This document shows positions 8,956 through 21,800 of a stretch of 64,000 nt of DNA, one piece after another; the stretch's first letter is position 1, and every line of letters begins with the position of its first letter. The stretch is taken from positions 1,145,301 to 1,209,300 of the forward strand of contig JAICWS010000001.1 of NCBI GenBank assembly GCA_025934695.1. The letters are read 5' to 3'. The notes beneath the pieces are model-generated. The model saw nothing but the letters and a program-made list of their open reading frames with translations. It did not search any database and had not been told where the DNA came from. Position numbers and translations under genes: made by a program. The DNA comes from Alphaproteobacteria bacterium. GTDB lineage: Bacteria; Pseudomonadota; Alphaproteobacteria; Micavibrionales; UBA2020.

Positions 8956-11900
8956 ATGACCATCACTCTTACCGCCAGCCAGGCTTTGAGCGTGACCAGC
9001 GCGGCCAGCGGGACCCCTGCCATCACCGACAATAACACGATCGCGCTCAGCATCACGAACACGGGGCATATCAACGGCACGGGCACCGCCGATGCGATAG
9101 ACTTTCGCAACCACGGCAAACTCACCGGCGGCATCGATAACAGTGGCGGCAGCATCGTCGGCGCCCATACCGCCATATCCCTGCAAACGGGCTCGACGAT
9201 CGCCGGCGGCATCCTCAACACTGGCCTCATCAGCGGTACCGTCCAGAATGGCATCGCTCTCAACCACAGCGTCATTTCCAGCGTCATTTCCAGCGGCATC
9301 AACAACAACCACGGCACCATTTCGGGCTTCGCCTGCGGCATCTTCGAGGTCAACACCAGCACGATCGCGGGCGGCATCATCAACAGCGGCAGGATCGCCA
9401 GCGTGCATACGGCAATTCTTGTCGACTCGGGCTGCACGATTTCGGGCGGTATTGAGGATAATGGCGTTATCGTCGGCACCAACAGCTACGGCCTGCACAA
9501 TTCAGGCACCGTGTCTGGCGCCACCACGGCGATCCGCATCTATTCCCACGGAACGCTTGCGGGCGGCATCGATAACGCAGGCCTGATCACCGGCCTCCAT
9601 GGCGACGGCATCGCGGTCACCAGCAGCAAAATCGCCGGCGGTATTTTGAATTCGCACACCATTTCCGGCCACATCGACGGCATTTTCGTCAGCGCCGGCA
9701 GCACGCTTTCCGGGGGCATCAGCGATACGGGCGGCCTTATTACCGGCGCGACCCACGGCATTCAGAATGCGGGCGCCGTAACCGGCGTCAATACCGCCAT
9801 CAGCGTTCATAGCGGCGGCACGATCTCGGGCGGAATCGACAATGCCGGCTCCATCGTGGCAACGAACGACTACGGCATCGCGGTCTCCGGCACCCACAGC
9901 CTGATATCGGGCACCATCAGAAATGAGGCCAACGCGATCATCTCGGGCGGCGTGGCCGGCGTCGCCGTCGTCTCCGCGACATTATCGGGCGGCATTAACA
10001 ACCAGGGCACGATCGACGGTCTCGGGATATCCGACGGGATCACCTCTGCCGGGGTGGGGGTTGACCATGGCAGCCTTTCCGGCGGCATCATCAACGACGG
10101 CCTTATGTCGGGCCACACCAACGGGTTCGAAGCCTATTTCCATTCCAGCGTCACCGGCGGCGTGACGAACGCCGGTAAGATGATCGGTTCCGTAGGCTCT
10201 GGCTTCATGCTGAATACCAGCAGCAGCCTCTCCGGCGGGATCAACAATACGGGCGGTACGATTTCCGGCCACGTCAATGGCATCCTCGTCGGCGCCGGCT
10301 CCACGCTGTCGGGCGGAATCACGGATGGCGGGCTCATTACGGGCGGGACGCATGGTATTAACAATGCCGGCCTCATTTCGGCGACGGCCAAGGCCGTTAT
10401 CGTTGATTCCAACGGCACGCTCGCTGGCGGCATTTCGAACGCGGGCAGCATCCTGGGCCAGGTCGCCGGCATCTTCTCCAGCACCAGCGGCGATATTTCG
10501 GGCACCATCGACAACACTGGCCTCATCAAGGGCTATAATCCTGTCCTCGGCATTGGCTTCGGCATCAAGGCGACGGCAGGCGGCGAGATTTCTGCCCACA
10601 TCCACAACGAAGCCAGCGGCACCATATCGGGCGGCACCGCGATCAGCGCCCTCGCCGGCACGATTTCGGGCGGCATCACGAACGACGGAACCATTGTCGG
10701 CGCGGTAAACGGCATCGACGTATTTCAGGGCGCCCTCGAGGGCGGCCTCGTCAATGCGGGTTTGATTTCGGGTCATAACTTCGCCATCGGCGTCTCCTCG
10801 GGCTTCGGGCATGGAACACTTTCGGGCGGCATCCAGAACAGCGGCACCATCAAGGCCGTCGGCGCGACAGCCACGGCGATCTCCATCGGCGGCGGCAGCA
10901 CGCTGTCCGGCGGCATCACCGACAGCGGCGTCATCCAGGGGGCGCACCACGGCATCAAGAACGCGGGGCTCATTTCCGGCGCCACAACGGCCATCAAGAT
11001 TACGGGCGGCTCGGTCACCGACCTTTTGAATACGGGCACCATCCATGCCGCTGGCTCAGGAAACACCATCGGCATCCGCGTCGATGGCGGCACGCTGACG
11101 TCCGGCATCTCGAATACCGGCGGCCTTATCGAAGGCCAAGGCGCGACGAACCAGGCCGCTTATGGCATTTTTCTCGACGGCGGATCGACGCCGGCGATCA
11201 CGAACAGCGGCACTGTCGAGGGCCTCGGCGGAAACGGCTCGAGTTTTGGCTGCGGTATATACCTGTCCGGCAACGTCAATGGGACGACCATCACCAACAA
11301 CGCGGGCGGCGTGATCAAGGGGCTGGGCGGCACCGGCGCCGGCTATGGTATCATGGTCTCGACGGCGCAGGTGTCGGGCGGCATTGCTAACCACGGAACC
11401 ATCGGGGGTTCGCACGCGGGCATTGACGTCGGTACATCCGCGTCATTCAATTCGACGGTCGCCGGCATCAGCAACGGCGCCGATGCCACGATTTCCGGCG
11501 GCGTGGCGGGCATTTCCGTCAACGGAACCGGTTTTGGCGTCATTACCGGCGGCATCAGCGACAGCGGCCTGATCTCGGGCGGTCGCGGCATCCTGAACAC
11601 CGGAAAAATCAGCAACTTCTTCGCGGACGCCATCAGCGTCGCCAGCGGCGGACATATCGCCGGCGGCATCGATAACGGGGCAGGCGGCACCCTCGGGCAG
11701 GCGTTCTACGACGTCTTCCTCGCCAGCCACGCGTCGGTCGCAGGCGGCATCCAGAACCACGGCCTCATTTATTACTCCACCGGCGCAGGGATTTTCCTGT
11801 CCTCTCATTCCACGTTGACGGGCGGCATTACGAACAGCGGCACCGTGACCGGCATTAGCATCCCCAACGCCACGAATTGCGGGATCGACAACGCGGGCCT

Positions 11901-14900
11901 CATCACCGGCGGCATCGCGAATACGGGCCTGATCCACGGGGCCAGCCACGGCATTCTCAACTCCGGAACGATATTGGGCGCCAATGCTGCCATTGATGTA
12001 TACAAAGATATAAGCGGCACCGGCACCGTCACGGGCGGGATCAACAATACAGGCCTGATCTCGGGCGCAGTTACCGGCATCTCTGTCGGCAGCGGTTCCA
12101 CCATCACCGGCGGCATCGTGAATGCGGGCACGCTCATCAATAGCACCTTGGTCGGCGGCACGATTGCCGGCGGTACGCACGGCATCGCCAACGCGGGCGC
12201 GATCCTGGGCAACACCGCTATCCTGCTGCATTCGCATAGCACATTAAGCGGCGGCATTTCCAATTCCGGCCTCTTGTCCGGACAAAATTTCGGCATTGAA
12301 ATGTCCGCCGCGACGCTGATCGGCGGTATCGACAACGTGGGCACGATACACGGCGGCGGAATGGGCATTAACTTCACCCATGCGATGGTGTCGGGTGGCA
12401 TCCATAACGACGGCACGATTACGTCCCATACCTACAGCGGCATCAGGGTATCGAGCACTTCACTGTTGACCGGCGGCATCCACAACACCGGCTACATTGC
12501 CGGAACGGCAACCGGCGAAGCGGGAATCGATGTCTTCGGCGGCAGTACCCTCGAGGGCGGTATCTTCAACTCCGGCACCATTACCGGCGGCTTCGCAGGC
12601 ATCGAGAACGGAACGCTGATCGAAGGCGGCATCACCAACAGTGGCACAGGCACCATCGATTCTATTTTCAACGTCACGCAAGCCCATATTGTCGGCGTGA
12701 CGGGCATCGCCGTCAGCGGCGGTTCCATCGGCACCGTTACCAACGATGGCACCATCATCGGCACGGGCGGCACGGCCATCAGCATGTCCGGCCTGACGGG
12801 CGACATGACTATCGACCTTCAGTTCGGCGGCGCCATCGAAGGCGACATCATCGACGCGGATCCGAGCGGCGGGCATTCCCACCTCCTGATTCAGAACGAC
12901 TTTGCAACTGACGGCAACATTGCAGTCTCCGATGTTACCGTGGCATCCGGCGACTCGCTGACGATCTCGGCGGGCGACCATATCGAGCTGGATAACATGC
13001 CTACCAGCAGCGGAGCGATTTTCAATTTCGGCGTCGCGGGGCCCAACGGCTCCGGCTCCCTCGTCGTTGACAACGGTGCCGTCAATTTCGCAAACGCCAC
13101 GGTCGAGGCAAGCGCTTCGAGTTCCAGCGTACTGTCCAATGGTGAGTTGTTCGAGATCGCATCGGGAACAAGCACAGTGCTGGGCATTGCGAATCTCAAC
13201 GCCCAGACGTCGATCGGTGGCTTTGGCCCTTGGAACTTCTTCGTCGAAGGCGGCTCGCAGACGGGTGTTATCGGGGCCACGAATGACGACCTCTACCTCG
13301 TCACGAAACTCGCGACGACTTCCGGCTTTGACCACGCGAGCGACACCCTTCCCGACATTCTCACCGGAACGGACGCCCTCACCAACTACGTCATGCAGGG
13401 CGGCTCCGGCAATGACACGCTGACCGGCAACGCCGGTAACGACTACCTCTCCGGCGGCGCAGGCGCGGATGTGCTCAATGGCGGCGCGGGCAATGACACG
13501 CTCGACGGCGGGGCCGGCATCGACAAGCTCTCGGGCGGCACGGGCAACGATACTTATATCATTGACCTGATCGCCTCGGGCACCACTGCGGTCAAGCTCC
13601 AGGATACGGTGACGGAAGGCACGGATCCCGGCAACGACACGATCCTGCTGCGCGGCGACCTGTCGGGCATCACGAAGTTCACGACGCTGACCATCGGCGC
13701 GAACATCGAGAATATGGACACCTCGAACACCGGCCTCACCAAGCTCAACGTTACCGGTAACACTTTGAACAACGTCATCACCGGCAACGATGAAAACAAC
13801 GTGCTGCTGGGTATGACGGGCAACGACACGCTCTTCGGCGGCAAGGGCAACGACAGCCTCGACGGTGGCCTCGGCACTAACACGCTCTACGGCGGCGCGG
13901 GCAACGACACCTATATTCTCGACGGCGGCACCGACACGATCGTCGAAAACGTAGGCGAAGGCAATGACACGGTCGTCATCAACATCGTCAACAAGGCGCT
14001 GGCGCCTGCAATCGTCAACCTCTCCGACTATGCGAACGTCGAGAATATCACGATCAAGGGAACCGGCCTGTACAATATCAACGGCACGTCGGGCGACAAC
14101 ATCCTGACCGGAAATGCTTCCGTCAATATTATCCACGGGAATGGCGGCAACGACACGCTGGATGGCGGCGCGGGCGCGGACAGCCTGATCGGCGGCACGG
14201 GCAACGATACCTATGTCATCGATAACATCGGCGACCGGATCACCGATACGGGCGGCACCAACACCATCGTCGACAAGATGACCTCGGGAACCTGGTCGCT
14301 CGCGACCGGTTTCGACAACCTCGTTCTTGGCGGCACCACCGCCGCGCTGCATGGCACCGGCAACGCAGACGTTAACACGATCACCGGCAACGCGGGCGCG
14401 AACGTCATCGACGGCGGCGCGGGCGCGGACACGATGATCGGCGGCCTGGGCAACGACACCTACTTCGTCGACAACGTGAATGATACCGTCATCGAAGCCT
14501 CGGGCACCGGCACGGGCACCGACGTCCTCAACTCCAGCGTCTCCTATACCCTGCCCGCCAACGTCGAGAAGCTAGTCCTGACCGGTACCGCCAACATCGA
14601 CGGCACCGGAAACAGCGGGAACAACATCATCGTCGGCAATTCGGGCGCCAACACACTCGACGGCGGCGGCGGCCTGGACACGCTGCAAGGCGGCGCTGGT
14701 GACGATACCTATATCGTGGGCCTTACCGTCGTATCCGGCGTTGCAAAGCTGTCAGACGTCGTCACCGAAACGTTGGGCATCGACACGGTCGATGTGCGCG
14801 CGACGGGCGACCTCCACCTCGCGACGCCGACGACGCTGACCCTGGCGACGGGTCTCGAGAATTTCGATATATCCGACACCGCCAGCAACCATCTCAACAT

Positions 14901-15648
14901 CACCGGCAACGCCGCCCACAACGTGCTGACCGGCAACGACTGGGACAACGTGCTGACTTCCGTCGTCAACACCTCGGGCAACCCCGGCGACGAGCTGATC
15001 GGCGGGCTCGGCAACGACACCTATGTCCTTCATGCGGCCGCCGACACCATCGTCGAAAATTCCGGCGAAGGCATCGATACCGCGGTCATCGCTTATAACA
15101 ACACGATCGCCAACTCGATCCTGCTCATCAACCTGCTTGACGATCCGCAGCTTGCCAACGTCGAGAACGTCACCATCACCGGAACGGGCGTGTTTGACAT
15201 CGTGGGCAGCAACAGCAACGGCATCCTGACCGGCAACGCCTCCGCCAACGCCATCGTCGGCGGCTTGGGCGATGACACGCTCATCGGCGGCCTCGGCCAT
15301 GACACGCTGACCGGTGGCGGCGGAACGAACACTTTCGTCTACCATAAGACGGACGGCGCTTCGGCTAACAACAGCGACACGATTATCGACTTCACGCCCG
15401 GCAACGGCGACAAGATCGACATCAGCGATATCCTGCAACAGGGCGGGCATTTCATAAACGGCCTCAGCGACATCAATAATTTCGTCCATCTGGCCGACGA
15501 CGGCCATGGCCACACAGACGTCCTGGTCAGCGCGGCGGGGACGACGACCTTTGTCCTGCTCGCAGACCTCGTGAGCGTATCGTCTTCAACCTGGACAAAT
15601 GCCCAGACCATGCTCGACGACGGCAACCTGGTTGCGGTGGCCATCTGA
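8956..15648 (+). CDS. Giant beta-solenoid repeat protein with C-terminal RTX domain
   Basis: The protein is 2,230 aa and starts at an ATG with ACGGGGGA about 10 bases upstream. It has no signal peptide. The N-terminal two thirds are the same GGIxNxGxIxG units as in the previous gene, but without the long glycine-rich blocks. The shared linker domain follows at about 12880-13300, then RTX nonapeptides (about 13390 to 15330, with blocks such as GGAGNDTLDGG), and an NNSDTIIDF-type tail. The RTX part is longer than in the previous gene, with about four blocks separated by beta-rich spacers. A type I secreted, Ca2+-folded surface or matrix protein is inferred. The biological target is unknown. Confidence 0.88.
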   Translation: MTITLTASQALSVTSAASGTPAITDNNTIALSITNTGHINGTGTADAIDFRNHGKLTGGIDNSGGSIVGAHTAISLQTGSTIAGGILNTGLISGTVQNGIALNHSVISSVISSGINNNHGTISGFACGIFEVNTSTIAGGIINSGRIASVHTAILVDSGCTISGGIEDNGVIVGTNSYGLHNSGTVSGATTAIRIYSHGTLAGGIDNAGLITGLHGDGIAVTSSKIAGGILNSHTISGHIDGIFVSAGSTLSGGISDTGGLITGATHGIQNAGAVTGVNTAISVHSGGTISGGIDNAGSIVATNDYGIAVSGTHSLISGTIRNEANAIISGGVAGVAVVSATLSGGINNQGTIDGLGISDGITSAGVGVDHGSLSGGIINDGLMSGHTNGFEAYFHSSVTGGVTNAGKMIGSVGSGFMLNTSSSLSGGINNTGGTISGHVNGILVGAGSTLSGGITDGGLITGGTHGINNAGLISATAKAVIVDSNGTLAGGISNAGSILGQVAGIFSSTSGDISGTIDNTGLIKGYNPVLGIGFGIKATAGGEISAHIHNEASGTISGGTAISALAGTISGGITNDGTIVGAVNGIDVFQGALEGGLVNAGLISGHNFAIGVSSGFGHGTLSGGIQNSGTIKAVGATATAISIGGGSTLSGGITDSGVIQGAHHGIKNAGLISGATTAIKITGGSVTDLLNTGTIHAAGSGNTIGIRVDGGTLTSGISNTGGLIEGQGATNQAAYGIFLDGGSTPAITNSGTVEGLGGNGSSFGCGIYLSGNVNGTTITNNAGGVIKGLGGTGAGYGIMVSTAQVSGGIANHGTIGGSHAGIDVGTSASFNSTVAGISNGADATISGGVAGISVNGTGFGVITGGISDSGLISGGRGILNTGKISNFFADAISVASGGHIAGGIDNGAGGTLGQAFYDVFLASHASVAGGIQNHGLIYYSTGAGIFLSSHSTLTGGITNSGTVTGISIPNATNCGIDNAGLITGGIANTGLIHGASHGILNSGTILGANAAIDVYKDISGTGTVTGGINNTGLISGAVTGISVGSGSTITGGIVNAGTLINSTLVGGTIAGGTHGIANAGAILGNTAILLHSHSTLSGGISNSGLLSGQNFGIEMSAATLIGGIDNVGTIHGGGMGINFTHAMVSGGIHNDGTITSHTYSGIRVSSTSLLTGGIHNTGYIAGTATGEAGIDVFGGSTLEGGIFNSGTITGGFAGIENGTLIEGGITNSGTGTIDSIFNVTQAHIVGVTGIAVSGGSIGTVTNDGTIIGTGGTAISMSGLTGDMTIDLQFGGAIEGDIIDADPSGGHSHLLIQNDFATDGNIAVSDVTVASGDSLTISAGDHIELDNMPTSSGAIFNFGVAGPNGSGSLVVDNGAVNFANATVEASASSSSVLSNGELFEIASGTSTVLGIANLNAQTSIGGFGPWNFFVEGGSQTGVIGATNDDLYLVTKLATTSGFDHASDTLPDILTGTDALTNYVMQGGSGNDTLTGNAGNDYLSGGAGADVLNGGAGNDTLDGGAGIDKLSGGTGNDTYIIDLIASGTTAVKLQDTVTEGTDPGNDTILLRGDLSGITKFTTLTIGANIENMDTSNTGLTKLNVTGNTLNNVITGNDENNVLLGMTGNDTLFGGKGNDSLDGGLGTNTLYGGAGNDTYILDGGTDTIVENVGEGNDTVVINIVNKALAPAIVNLSDYANVENITIKGTGLYNINGTSGDNILTGNASVNIIHGNGGNDTLDGGAGADSLIGGTGNDTYVIDNIGDRITDTGGTNTIVDKMTSGTWSLATGFDNLVLGGTTAALHGTGNADVNTITGNAGANVIDGGAGADTMIGGLGNDTYFVDNVNDTVIEASGTGTGTDVLNSSVSYTLPANVEKLVLTGTANIDGTGNSGNNIIVGNSGANTLDGGGGLDTLQGGAGDDTYIVGLTVVSGVAKLSDVVTETLGIDTVDVRATGDLHLATPTTLTLATGLENFDISDTASNHLNITGNAAHNVLTGNDWDNVLTSVVNTSGNPGDELIGGLGNDTYVLHAAADTIVENSGEGIDTAVIAYNNTIANSILLINLLDDPQLANVENVTITGTGVFDIVGSNSNGILTGNASANAIVGGLGDDTLIGGLGHDTLTGGGGTNTFVYHKTDGASANNSDTIIDFTPGNGDKIDISDILQQGGHFINGLSDINNFVHLADDGHGHTDVLVSAAGTTTFVLLADLVSVSSSTWTNAQTMLDDGNLVAVAI

Positions 15649-15676
15649 TCGGCGAAAGAAAAAACATAATCACACC

Positions 15677-15717
15677 CGCGCCGGATATGTAAACGCATAT
15701 CCGGCGCGGCGCGTTTT
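15677..15717 (+). terminator. Rho-independent terminator after third RTX gene
   Basis: A perfect 13-bp GC-rich inverted repeat (arms 15677-15689 and 15696-15708, 6-base loop) lies 28 bases after the stop. A few bases later there is a short T-run (15714-15717). It separates the RTX gene from the autotransporter gene, so the latter probably has its own promoter. Confidence 0.75.
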
Positions 15718-15819
15718 GCGTCCAATCGTTCGGATCGCCAGGAAAGTTTCATTCCTGATTTGAAACTGAACGCGCATGAAAATCATCACAATTGGCGATG
15801 ATTATTCCCCCGCAAGGAG

Positions 15820-15825
15820 TATAAT
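15820..15825 (+). promoter_or_regulatory. Possible -10 box upstream of autotransporter gene
   Basis: A perfect TATAAT lies 54 bases before the autotransporter ATG and after the terminator of the preceding gene. No good -35 box is seen at 16-18 bases, so this is only a candidate. Confidence 0.3.
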
Positions 15826-15878
15826 CGGAGCACGCTTTTTTACGCCCGTTTCAACGCCAATTTTTTCGAAGTTTTGTC

Positions 15879-18800
15879 ATGACAAGCCAGCCCCGCGACC
15901 TCAGGAAAAATCTCGCCCGCACGACCGCGCTGATCGGCGCGGCGCTGCTCATGCACCGCTCCGCCAACGCTGCGACGATCAGTGTCACGACGCTCGGGCA
16001 TGCGCCGCTCACCTTGCTGTCGGGCGACAATCTCGTCGTGTCGAACACGGGATCGATCATCGGCGGCAATTTCGGCGTGCTCGGCAGTCCCGGCGCGATC
16101 TCGATCGTGAACGGCAATCTCATCACAGGAAGCACCGCCGCCATCCTGTTCACCGGGACCAGCTCCCTCTCCGGCGGCATCACGAACAACGGGACAGTCC
16201 AGGGCCCGACTATCGGCATCCATGTCGCCAGCTCGGCCAGCATCAGCGGGGGCGTCTCGAATACGCGGAGCATCACGGGCGGCGCAACCGGGATCCTCGT
16301 CGACACCGCCGCGAAGATCACGGGTGGCATCTCGGATACGGGCAATATCACAGGCACGACACACGGCATCAACAACGCCGGCACCATTACGGGCCCCGGC
16401 ACCGGGATCATCGTCCACTCGGGCGGACAGATCACCGGCGGTCTCGTCAATGCCGGCGTCATTTCAGGCGCCTCGCGCGACATCCTCGTCAATAAGACAG
16501 GCAGTTCCATTTCGGGTGGCATCAAAAACATCGGCACGCTGACGGGCGCCGCTACCGCCATCCTCGCCGCCACAAAAGGCGCGATTTCCGGCGGCATTAT
16601 CAACTCCGGCACAATTCAGGCGGTCGGCGCGGATGTCGAGGCGACGGGCGCGGGCACCGTCATCTCCGGCATTACCAACAGCGGCTCCATGACCGGCCAG
16701 CACGCCATCATCGCAGGCACGGGCGGCGCCATCGCGGGCACGATCAGCAACGCGCTCACGGGCATCATCCAGGGCAAGGTCGCCATTGAAAGCATCAATG
16801 GCGGCACCATCGGGAACATCGCGAACGATGGCACCATCACCGGCACGGGCGGCGGCACCGCCATCCGCGCGACCGGCGCGGGCTCCAGTATCGCCAGCAT
16901 CAATAACAGCGGCCTGATCCACGGCGGCGTGAGCGCCATCGTAGTCGAAAACAATGCCTCGATAACGAACGGCATTACCAACAGCGGCGCCATTTCCGGC
17001 ATTTACGGCGTCTACGTGACGAGCGGCGGCAGCATCGGCGGCGGCATCACGAATACCAACACCGGCGTCATCAAGGGCGTGCAGGACGGCATCTCCCTCG
17101 CGGGCGGCGGCAGCCTGTCCGGCGCGCTGACGGGCGGCATCAACAACAGCGGCCTCATTTCCGGCGGCGGCAATGCCATTTTCGCCGCCACGGGCAGCAC
17201 CATCGCCAACGGGATCACCAACAACAACAGCGGCACCATCGCGGGCGGGCTCAACGGCATCCTCCTCCAGAACACCGCCGCCGTTACGGGCGGCATCAAC
17301 AACATGGGGACGATTTCCGGCGCGGCGACCGGCATTAAAATCGACAGTACGTCCAAAATCACCGGCGGCATCGCCGATACCGGCGTCATCACGGGCGCGA
17401 CACACGGCATTAACAACGCCGGGACGATTTCGGGAACGACCGGCATTGCCGTCAAAAGCGGCGGTTCCATCGTGAACGGCATTGTCAACAGCGGCAAGAT
17501 TCTCGGCACCATCAACGGAATCAAGCTGGTGAATACGTCCAGCTCCATCAGCGGCGGCATCACGAACAACGCCGGCCACACGATTTCAGGCGGTTCGACG
17601 GGCATTCTCGTCCAAACCGCTACCCTTCCCTCACTGACCAACAGCGGCATCATCAAGGGCGCGGCGTCGGGCGGCATCGTCCTCCGCTCCTTGGCCACGA
17701 TGACGGGCGCCATTACCAATAATGCGGGCGGCACCATTACTGGCGGCAATTCCGCCATTGCCGTCGTCAACAGCAGCGTCGTCAACGGCGGCATCGCCAA
17801 CCAGGGCCTCATCAAGGGAACGGTCATCGGCATCGGCCTGAGCGGATCAAGCATGATCGCCTCCGGCATCGGCAACAGCGGCACGATTTCGGGCAGCCGC
17901 ACCGGCATCCAGATCGACGCTTTCTCCAAAATCTCGGGCGGCATCGCCGACAGCGGAAAGATTTCCGGCGGCATCCAAGGCATTAACAACGCCGGCACGA
18001 TCTCAGGTCCCGGCGCGGGCATCATCGTGCACAGCAATGGCATCATCACGGGCGGCATTGCCAACAGCGGCAATATCCACGGCACCAGCTTCGGCATCAA
18101 GGTCACGGCGGACACCATCACAGGTGGAGTTGCGAACAGCGGCGTCATCTCGGGCCCCACGAACGGCATTCTTGTCGGCACGAGCGGAAAAATCATCGGC
18201 GGCGTCAAGGATACGGGAACCATTACCACCGGCGGCTCCTTCGGCATTGCCAACGCCGGCACGATCTCGGGCGGCGCGGGCGTCAACTACGGTATCGAGC
18301 TTGCGAACGGCGGCATATTGACAGGCGGCATCCAGAACACGGGCATTATCGCCGCCACCGCTGCGGGCGGCGCCGGCATCGCGGTCCTGACCAATTCGAC
18401 GCTCTCGGGCGGGATTTCCAACAATGGTGCTGGCGGCCTTATCAAAGGCGCGAAATACGGCATCGAGGTCGATCCCTCGACCGTCACCGGCGGCATTCAT
18501 AACGCTGCGAACAACACTATTTCCGGCGGCGCGACCGGCATCGCCGTGCTCAATGCATCGGTGGTCCAGGGTGGCATCGACAACCAGGGCACCATCACCG
18601 GCCCCACGCTCGGCATCAACAACGCGGGCACGATTTCCGGTGCGACGACCTTCTTCGGCATCCAGGACAGCGGCGGCGGAAAAATCCTGGGCGGCATCAA
18701 CAACTCGGGCACAATCAAGGCCACGGGTTCTGCCATTATCGTCCAGGGCCTCGGCACCACGCTCACCGGCGGCATCAATAACTCGGGCCATATCACGGGC

Positions 18801-21800
18801 GGCGTCACGGCGATCCTCGTCGCGTCGCAGGCATCGTTCTCGGGCGGCATTACCAACTCCGGCACTGTCAAGGCAGGCACGCCCATTCGCCTCGAGAACG
18901 CCACGGTCGACGTGATCAACAATACCCTTGGCGGCCTCCTCTCCGGCTCCGCGAGCGGCATCAACCTGATGTCGACATCCACGATCACCGGCGGCATCAC
19001 CAACCAGGGCACGATTATTGGGGGCAACGTCGCCATCGCGGTGCAGAGTAACTCGACCATTGCGGGCGGCGTTTCCAACGTCGGCACGCTGTCGGGCGGC
19101 GTGACCGCGATCATCGTCGGCTCCACAGGCAAGATTACGGGCGGTATCTCCGACACAGGCGTGATTATTGGCGGCACGGAAGGCATCGTCGACGCCGGCA
19201 TCATTTCCAGTACGCAAACGGCTATCTTCATCGGGGCCGGGGGCAAAATCTCCGGCGGCATCGACGACAAGGGCCTCATTGCCGGAACGGTCCACGGCAT
19301 CAAAAACGCCGGTATCATCTCGAACGCCGGCGCGGGCGTCCTGGTTCATAGCGGGGGCGCGCTGAATGGCGGCATCGTCAATACCGGGACGATTTCGGGC
19401 AACAACGCCATCTCTGTCATCAGCAACAGTTCGATCTCCGGCGGCATTGCGAATACCGGCGGCAAGATCGTCGGCACCGGCACGGGCATATACATCAACA
19501 CCGGATCTTCCGTCGCGGGCGGCATCTCCAACAGCAACGGCGCCGCGACGGGCACGATTTCGGGCGCCAACACCGGTATCTTCGTGGCCACCAATTCCAC
19601 CGTCACCGGCGACCTCAGCAACAGCGGCCTGATCACGGGCGCCACGCACGGCATTAACAACGCCGCCACGATTTCGGGCAACGTCGGCATCTTCGATAAC
19701 GGCACCAAGGCCACCATCGCGGGCGGCATCCTGAACAGCGGATTGATCAAGGGCACCAGCAGCGGCATTCTCGTCTCCAACCATGCGAAAGTCCTGGGGG
19801 GCGTCACCAACAACGGGGTGATCTCCGGCGTCAACTCGTGGGGCGTCAACGTCATCAGCGGCAGTACGCTGGCGGGCGGCATTACTAACAACGGCGTCAT
19901 CTTCGGCGGCCAAAGAGGCATTCAGCTGCTGGGGGTGGGCAGCGCGATCACGGGCGGCATCAACAACGGCAACGCGATTTCAGGCGCGAATACCGGCATC
20001 TTCGTCGGCGCGGGCGCGAAAATCGCCGGCGGCATCCTCGACTCCGGCACGATCGCCGGGGCGACGCACGGCATTAATAACGCCGGCACTATTACCGGCG
20101 CGACCGCCATCCGGATCAACACGGCCGCCATCGCGGGCGGCATCGCGACCTCGGGCATCATCACCGGCACCAGTGGCACGGCGATCCTGCTGAATAACAT
20201 CAATGGCGTCACGCCGCTGACCATCTCGGGCGGCGCGATCAACGGCGACGTCATCGACAGCACCTATACGAACGGGTTGGACCAGTCGCCGACAGCCTTC
20301 ACCAGCAACTTCACGACCAATGGCAATTTCCAGGTCTCCAGCGCGACAGTGGCAGGCGGCAGCAAGTTGACGATATCGCCCGGCAATACCGTCACCTTGA
20401 ACACGATGCCCGTTTCCACCGGCATCTGGGATTTCGGCGTGGCAAGCCTCGCCAGCACCGGCTCTGTCGCCGTTTCGGGCGGTCCCCTCACCTTGAGCGC
20501 CGCGACCGTCAATGCCGAAGTCATCGGCAGCGGCCTGACGGCAGGTAATATCAAGATCGCGACCGGCACCGGCGCGGATACCGTCGCGCCGACGGCAATC
20601 GTCGACAATTCCGCCCTCTGGAACTTCTTGCTGGAGGACGGCGGCCAGGGCGCCTCGCCCCTTTCGACGTCGAACGACCTCTGGCTTGTCGTATCGTCGA
20701 ATGCCGCCGCGCTGGTGGCGCCGGGCTCGGGCGACGCGCATGTACTGGCGACGCTGCAGGGCCTGACGGCCGGGCAGCTCGCGAGCAACGGCGGCCAGCT
20801 GCAGCTGATCCTCGACAACGTCAATACGGCCCCCACGGCAAAGCAGTTCGACAGCGTGCTTGATTCAACGCAGCCCGACGTGTCGGGCGGCGCCTTCCAG
20901 GGCACGCAGAATTTCGTCGACACGATCGAGGATATCACCGACGAATATCTCAACGTCACCGTCTTCACCGGCACCGCGGCGCTGATGCCGAACAAGTCCG
21001 GCGCGGCCTCGGGCAACGACGGCTCCGGTGTCGCTTCGGGCAATTACGGCTCGGGCGTCCACGGCTGGGGCCAGCTCTTTGCCCAGATGGCGCAGCAGGG
21101 CACGCGCAGCGGCATCGAGGGCTTCAATGCCAAGACCGGCGGCTTCGCGCTGGGCATCGACGGCGACAATGGCTTCAACGATTTCCGCGCCGGCCTCGGC
21201 ATTGCCTATGGCCACACTAGCGTGGATGGAAAAGATCCCGCCGCCTCCGACACCTCGATCGACAGCTATGAACTGTCGCTCTACGGCAATCTCGACCTCG
21301 ATGACGACAATTTCCTGCGCGGCATCGCGGGCTGGGCCCACAACACCGACGACACCACCCGCCACAACGTGGGCGCCGTCCCGGGCCTGACCGCCAAGGG
21401 AAGCTATGACGCAGAGGAGGCCACGCTGCTGGCCAAGCTCGGCCATTACTATCGCGCCGGCGGCAACCTGACCTTCGTGCCCGCGGCGCTGGCCCGCTAT
21501 GCCTATTACAGCCCGCAGGATTACACCGAGCATGGCGCGGGCGCGGCCGACCTGAAGGTCAACCAGCAGAGCATGAGCCAGCTCCAGCTGGGCCTCGAGG
21601 GCGAGGCGCGCTGGGATATCCGCACCGGCGACAGTGGCTACATGGTGCCCGAAGTGCACGCCGGCTATCGCTATGACCTGGTGGGCGACCGTTTCGAGAC
21701 GACCTCGACCTTCACGGGCGGCGGCGCGTCCTTCACCTCGCCCGGCCCCACGCCCGCGCGCAACCTCTTCGACCTCGGCACCAGCTTCACGTGGTATACG

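Noticed and set aside
12460-14352. 630-codon minus-strand frame inside the third giant gene
   Set aside because: Same cause: antisense of the RTX and linker region, with no homology signal or ribosome binding site. The similar frame at 7139-8875 is rejected for the same reason.
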